Shown here one piece after another: positions 5,016-8,408 of a DNA stretch of 8,408 nucleotides. Position 1 is the stretch's first letter. Each line of letters begins with the position of its first letter. Position numbers and translations under genes: made by a program. The DNA is from Intestinimonas aquisgranensis (GTDB lineage Bacteria > Bacillota > Clostridia > Oscillospirales > Oscillospiraceae), in contig JAJEQY010000114.1 of the NCBI GenBank assembly GCA_020687605.1, forward strand, positions 1-8,408, read 5' to 3'. The notes under the pieces were generated by a model. It did no database searches. It saw nothing but the letters and a program-made list of their open reading frames with translations, and was not told the DNA's origin.

Positions 5016-6307
5016 GCATGACCCAGGGCATCCGGGCGCTGGCCCGGTCGCCCACCGTCAACAAGGCGGTGACGGCGGAGGGGCTGGTGGCCGCCGGCTA
5101 TCCCGTGAGCGGCACCGAGGCAGGTGAGAGCCTGGCCCGGAAGCTCTCGGCGGTAGACCGGTGCATCGAGATCCTCAGCGACTCCATGGGCAAGCTGCCA
5201 TCCTACATCATGGACAGTAAGACCCGGCAGCGGGTGGACCTGCCCCTGCTGCGGCTCCTCAACGTGCGGCCCAACGAGGCCATGAGCCCCTTTGTGGCCA
5301 AGAAGGTGGTGGAGACCAGCCGCCTGGTCACCGGGAACGGCTACGAGTGGATCTTGCGGGACCCCCGCACCGGGCGCATCACGGAGCTGATCCCCGTGCC
5401 CGGAGAGTTGGTGGAGCCCTGGCGGGACCTGAGCGGGCGGGTGTGGTACACGGTGACCCACCCCTGGACGGGGGAGCCCATGCGGCTGCCCCAGGAGGAC
5501 ATTTGCCACTACAAGGCCGCCTCCCGGGACGGGCTGAAGGGCGTGGGGGTCCTCCGCCGGGCCAGCGAGGTCATCGCCTCCAGCCTGGCGGCCCAGCAGT
5601 ATGAGCGCTCCTACTACGAAAACGGCGGCCAGCCCTCCGGCGTCCTCCGCACCGAGAGCGACCTGGGCGGCTACGCCAAGGACCCGAATGGGAAGCCGCT
5701 GAAACGGCCGGACGGCACCTGGATCACCCTGAAGGACCAGCTGCGGAGTGAGTGGGAGAAGATCCACGCCGGTCCCAGCAACAGCCACCGGGTGGCCATC
5801 CTGGACTTCGGACTGGAATACAAGCCCCTGTCGGTGAGCAACCAGGACGCCCAATTCATCGAGAGCCGGGAGGTCTCCGTCCGGGACATCGCCCGCTACT
5901 TCGGGGTCCCCCTCTACAAGCTCCAGGAGGGCAAGCAGGCCTACGGCTCCAACGAGCAGAACGCCATCGAGTATGTGGTGGGCACCCTCCACCCCAATGT
6001 GACCCAGTACGAGGAGGAGCGGACCTGGAAGCTGCTGACCCAGAGCCAGGTGGACGCCGGACTGGAGATCCGCATCAACATGATGGCGGAGCTCCGGGGC
6101 GACACTTCGGCCCGGAAGGACTGGTACAAGGCCATGAACGAGATCGGCGTGTTCTCCGTCAACGACATCGAGGAGCTGGAGGACCGGCCCGACGTGCCCG
6201 GCGGGGACGCCCGGAAGGCCTCCCTCAACTATGTGCCCCTGGAGGACTGGCCGGAGCTGAGCCGGAAACGAGCCGGGGCGCAGACCGCCCCGGGAGAGGA
6301 GACGTGA
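5012..6307 (+). CDS. Phage portal protein, HK97 family
   Basis: This 431-residue protein matches the HK97-type portal. The segment LLNVRPNEAMSPF lies at 82-94, the GNGY motif at 108-111 within LVTGNGYEWILRDP, and a central helical stem region around 183-205. The conserved RDIARYFGVPLYKL segment is at 291-304, followed by the long helix with EQNAIEYV. The portal is the dodecameric ring at one capsid vertex through which DNA enters. GTG at 5012 is preferred over ATG at 5018: GGAGG at 4999-5003 lies 8 bases before the GTG, and the GTGA overlap with the preceding stop is a typical coupling arrangement. The open frame continues upstream over terL, but only by chance. The C-terminal tail is Gly/Ala/Glu-rich. 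The protease gene begins directly after the stop. Confidence 0.95.
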   Translation: MSMTQGIRALARSPTVNKAVTAEGLVAAGYPVSGTEAGESLARKLSAVDRCIEILSDSMGKLPSYIMDSKTRQRVDLPLLRLLNVRPNEAMSPFVAKKVVETSRLVTGNGYEWILRDPRTGRITELIPVPGELVEPWRDLSGRVWYTVTHPWTGEPMRLPQEDICHYKAASRDGLKGVGVLRRASEVIASSLAAQQYERSYYENGGQPSGVLRTESDLGGYAKDPNGKPLKRPDGTWITLKDQLRSEWEKIHAGPSNSHRVAILDFGLEYKPLSVSNQDAQFIESREVSVRDIARYFGVPLYKLQEGKQAYGSNEQNAIEYVVGTLHPNVTQYEEERTWKLLTQSQVDAGLEIRINMMAELRGDTSARKDWYKAMNEIGVFSVNDIEELEDRPDVPGGDARKASLNYVPLEDWPELSRKRAGAQTAPGEET

Positions 6308-7006
6308 ATGGAACAGATCATGAAAGCGGCCCGGCTCCTGAAGGCCGAGGCCACCGAGGAGGACCTGGCCCTCATCAGCGCCCAGGCCCTGCGGGCGCTG
6401 GCGGCGGAAGAGGTCTACACCTTCCGCCTGGCGGCCTGCAACAATCAGGTGGACCGGGACCTGGAGCGATTCACCGAGCGCACGCTGGAGACCCTGGCCA
6501 AGCTCTTTGTGGGGCGGCCGGTGCTGCTGGACCACAAGTGGAGTGCCGGCAGCCAGACTGCCCGGGTGTACGCCGCCGGGGTGGAGGAGATGCCCGGCGT
6601 GGAGGGCGGACAGCAGCTGGTGCTGCGGTGCTATATGCCCCGGCTCCAGGGCAATGGCGACACCATCGCCGCCATCGAGACGGGCCTCCTGCGGGAGTGC
6701 AGCGTGGGGGTAGCGGGGGAGCGGGCCGTCTGCTCCATCTGCGGCACGGACCGGGCTACCGCCTGGTGCGAACACGTCAAGGGCTGCGAGTATGACGGCA
6801 AGCTCTGCTACATCGAGCTGGACGGCGCCACCGACGCCTATGAGGTGTCCATGCTGCCGGTCCCGGCCCAGCCGGCGGCCGGGGTGGTCAAGCGCTACGG
6901 CGGGCCGGATGGCCCGGAAGATCCCCCTCCGGGCGAGGTGCCCGGTGAAGATAGCCAGGAGTGGCTGGATGAGGCCCTGCTGGAGCTGGAGAAAAACAGA
7001 TTTTAA
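6308..7006 (+). CDS. Phage prohead protease with Cys/His-rich insert
   Basis: This 232-residue protein is placed between portal and capsid, as prohead proteases are. It begins with a beta-strand core, YTFRLAACNNQVDRDLERFT (37-56). A likely catalytic His is in VLLDHKWSAG (H76), and a likely nucleophile Ser in LLRECSVGVAG (S132), matching the His/Ser pair of the HK97 protease family. EVSMLPVPAQPAAGVVK (179-195) resembles the family's C-terminal strand. After the Ser comes an insert with C142, C145, C154, H156, C160 and C167, which looks able to bind zinc. The protease would remove the capsid delta domain and then digest itself. ATG 6308 follows the portal stop with no gap; AGGAG at 6297-6301 supports it. 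The acidic tail after 198 is Pro/Glu-rich and probably flexible. The catalytic assignment is by analogy. Confidence 0.85.
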   Translation: MEQIMKAARLLKAEATEEDLALISAQALRALAAEEVYTFRLAACNNQVDRDLERFTERTLETLAKLFVGRPVLLDHKWSAGSQTARVYAAGVEEMPGVEGGQQLVLRCYMPRLQGNGDTIAAIETGLLRECSVGVAGERAVCSICGTDRATAWCEHVKGCEYDGKLCYIELDGATDAYEVSMLPVPAQPAAGVVKRYGGPDGPEDPPPGEVPGEDSQEWLDEALLELEKNRF

Positions 7007-7019
7007 TGGAGGGAACACA

Positions 7020-7340
7020 ATGAGACGCAAGCTGATCGACCTGAAGACCCAGCGCACCGCCCTGCTGGAGGGGGCCGAGGCCCTGCTGAAGGAGGGCAAG
7101 CGGGAGGAGTACCGCGTCGAGATGGCCAAGGTGACCAAGATGAACGAGGAGATCAAGGAAGTGGAGGACCTGGTCCGGGAGCAGGACCGGAAGTTCCTGG
7201 AGAAGGCCGCCGACCCTGCCGAGGAGAAGGACAAAGCGGAGGAGCGGGGCAATGAGCTCATGAAGGGCCACGAGGTGACCTTCTCTCCCCTGGAGGTGGC
7301 CAAGCCCTCTTTGTCCCCAAGCATACCGAGAAGTCCGTGA
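7020..7340 (+). CDS. Major capsid protein, N-terminal delta domain (gene broken by frameshift)
   Basis: The ATG at 7020 with GGAGGG at 7008-7013 opens a strongly helical, charged segment (LIDLKTQRTALLEGAEALLK, then a KVTKMNEEIKEVEDLVREQD stretch). This is the coiled-coil delta, or scaffold, domain of HK97-type capsid proteins. True coding lasts about 95 residues, to EVTFSPLEVAK at 7304. The frame then runs out into PSLSPSIPRSP and a stop at 7338-7340. The continuation of the capsid protein lies in the -1 frame from 7304. Restoring one base in AAGCCC (to AAGGCCC) would join the halves as VAK-ALFVPKHTEKSVTLATG, giving a normal protein of about 414 residues. The simplest reading is a one-base deletion, either a sequencing error or a real mutation. 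Confidence 0.85.
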   Translation: MRRKLIDLKTQRTALLEGAEALLKEGKREEYRVEMAKVTKMNEEIKEVEDLVREQDRKFLEKAADPAEEKDKAEERGNELMKGHEVTFSPLEVAKPSLSPSIPRSP

Positions 7341-8263
7341 CCCTGGCCACCGGCACCCTGGCCCAGCCCACCGGTGCCGGTACCGACATCCGGGACGCCC
7401 TGGGCTACGGCGTGGGCGCCATCATCGACCAGGTGTATGTGCAGGATCTCAACGGAATGTCCGCCTATCTGGAACCCTATGTGATCTCCGAGCCCGACGC
7501 CAAGGGGGCCAAGGTGACCACCGCCGCCGGTACCGCCCGCGCCGCCTCCGACGATCCCCAGCTGGGCGTGGCCAAGATCGCCCCTTATGAGCTGACCACC
7601 ACCAGTTATGTGGACCGGAACATCTCCCGGCTCACCCCCGCCAACTACTACGCCAAGATCTTCGCCATGGCCATGAAGTCCATGCGCCGGAGCACGGTGG
7701 GGATGATCTTCAACGGCGACGGGCAGTCCACCAACGACATGTTCGGAGTCAAGACTGCCAAGAACATGGCGGGCAGCCCCATCTACGCCAGCCTGGACGT
7801 GGAGGAGGTCGGCCCCGACCTGCTGACCGAGCTGATGTTCGCCTACGGCGGCGACGAGGAGCTGGGCGGCAACTGCCGGCTCTACCTCAACAAGAAGGAC
7901 CTGCTGGCCCTGGGCAAACTGCGGGGCACCAATGAGAAGCAGCGGCTCTTCGACATCGTGCCCGACGCCGCCAACCCCAACACCGGCACCATCCGGGAGG
8001 GCGGCACCATCGTGCCCTATTCCATCTCCTCCAAGCTCACCGCCCTCTCCGCCTCCGAAAAGGGTTCCTCCGCCATCCAGACCATGGTGTACGGTGACCC
8101 CATGAACTACGAGCTGGGCCTCTTCGGCCCCTACACGGTCCGGGTGGATGAGTCTGTCAAGGCGGTGGAGCGGATGCTCACCATTTTGGGCGACGCTATG
8201 GTGGGCGGCAACCTCATCGTGGACAAGGGCTTCGTGGTGGCCACCCTGCCCGCCAACGGCTGA
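7337..8263 (+). CDS. Major capsid protein, shell domain (continuation in another frame)
   Basis: The long segment in this frame is the HK97-fold shell protein. It includes DALGYGVGAIIDQVYVQDL, the E-loop-like LEPYVISEPDAKGAKVTT, the YELTTTSYVDRNISRLTP region, FNGDGQSTNDMFGVKTA (the usual G-x-G---G capsid signature), and the C-terminal VVGG-like strand GDAMVGGNLIVDKGFVVATL. Homologous-looking coding begins at about 7304 (ALFVPKHTEKS), before the first in-frame start (GTG 7337), which has no good SD. This part is therefore most likely the second half of the gene starting at 7020, not an independent gene. An in-frame stop at 7253-7255 limits the frame change to 7256-7337. Shell assembly would need the restored full-length protein. 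The next gene starts 5 bases after its stop. Confidence 0.85.
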   Translation: MTLATGTLAQPTGAGTDIRDALGYGVGAIIDQVYVQDLNGMSAYLEPYVISEPDAKGAKVTTAAGTARAASDDPQLGVAKIAPYELTTTSYVDRNISRLTPANYYAKIFAMAMKSMRRSTVGMIFNGDGQSTNDMFGVKTAKNMAGSPIYASLDVEEVGPDLLTELMFAYGGDEELGGNCRLYLNKKDLLALGKLRGTNEKQRLFDIVPDAANPNTGTIREGGTIVPYSISSKLTALSASEKGSSAIQTMVYGDPMNYELGLFGPYTVRVDESVKAVERMLTILGDAMVGGNLIVDKGFVVATLPANG

Positions 8264-8267
8264 GCCC

Positions 8268-8408
<141 letters not shown>

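Noticed and set aside
7290..7345. Programmed +1 frameshift in the capsid gene, as in Listeria phage PSA
   Set aside because: CCC-T is present, but the shell frame is reached by -1 (or +2), not +1, and no classical -1 slippery heptamer is seen.

Overview
The window reads as part of a prophage or phage genome, GC-rich (roughly 60% or more by eye), from a Gram-positive host. The organism is inferred, not shown. Nearly every start has a strong GGAGG-type Shine-Dalgarno (SD) sequence. High GC, tightly packed genes, a P27-type small terminase and a Cys-rich KTR protein together suggest a gut Clostridia member (Oscillospiraceae, Flavonifractor-like). No host chromosomal gene is visible.

Layout. Bases 1-552, minus strand: the first codons of an unrecognised gene, then a HicB-type antitoxin gene with its own terminator, promoter and a strong leader hairpin. 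No hicA is next to it. Bases 553-709 are a divergent, partly AT-rich control region. Bases 710-1925, plus strand: a probable HUH rolling-circle replication protein, a 59-residue zinc-ribbon KTR protein with a TTG start, and two intrinsic terminators in series. Each terminator is followed by the same SD block. From 1919 onward comes an HK97-type packaging and head module: HNH endonuclease, a 200-base non-coding gap (a plausible cos region), small and large terminase subunits, a 59-residue membrane protein missed by simple ORF calling, portal, prohead protease with a Cys/His-rich insert, major capsid protein, and the start of a head-tail connector.

The genes work as a DNA packaging and capsid assembly line. 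HNH protein and terminase cut and pump DNA through the portal. Capsid protein with its N-terminal delta (scaffold) domain forms the prohead, and the protease removes the delta domain. The two terminators before the HNH gene suggest that entry into this operon could depend on read-through or antitermination.

Two defects deserve attention. The capsid gene is broken by a -1 frame change close to the expected delta/mature-shell boundary. The window ends in a run of 34 G that cuts off the connector gene and looks like a sequencing or assembly artefact. No complete undescribed system can be claimed. The most unusual structure is the duplicated terminator plus SD block at about 1744-1935.
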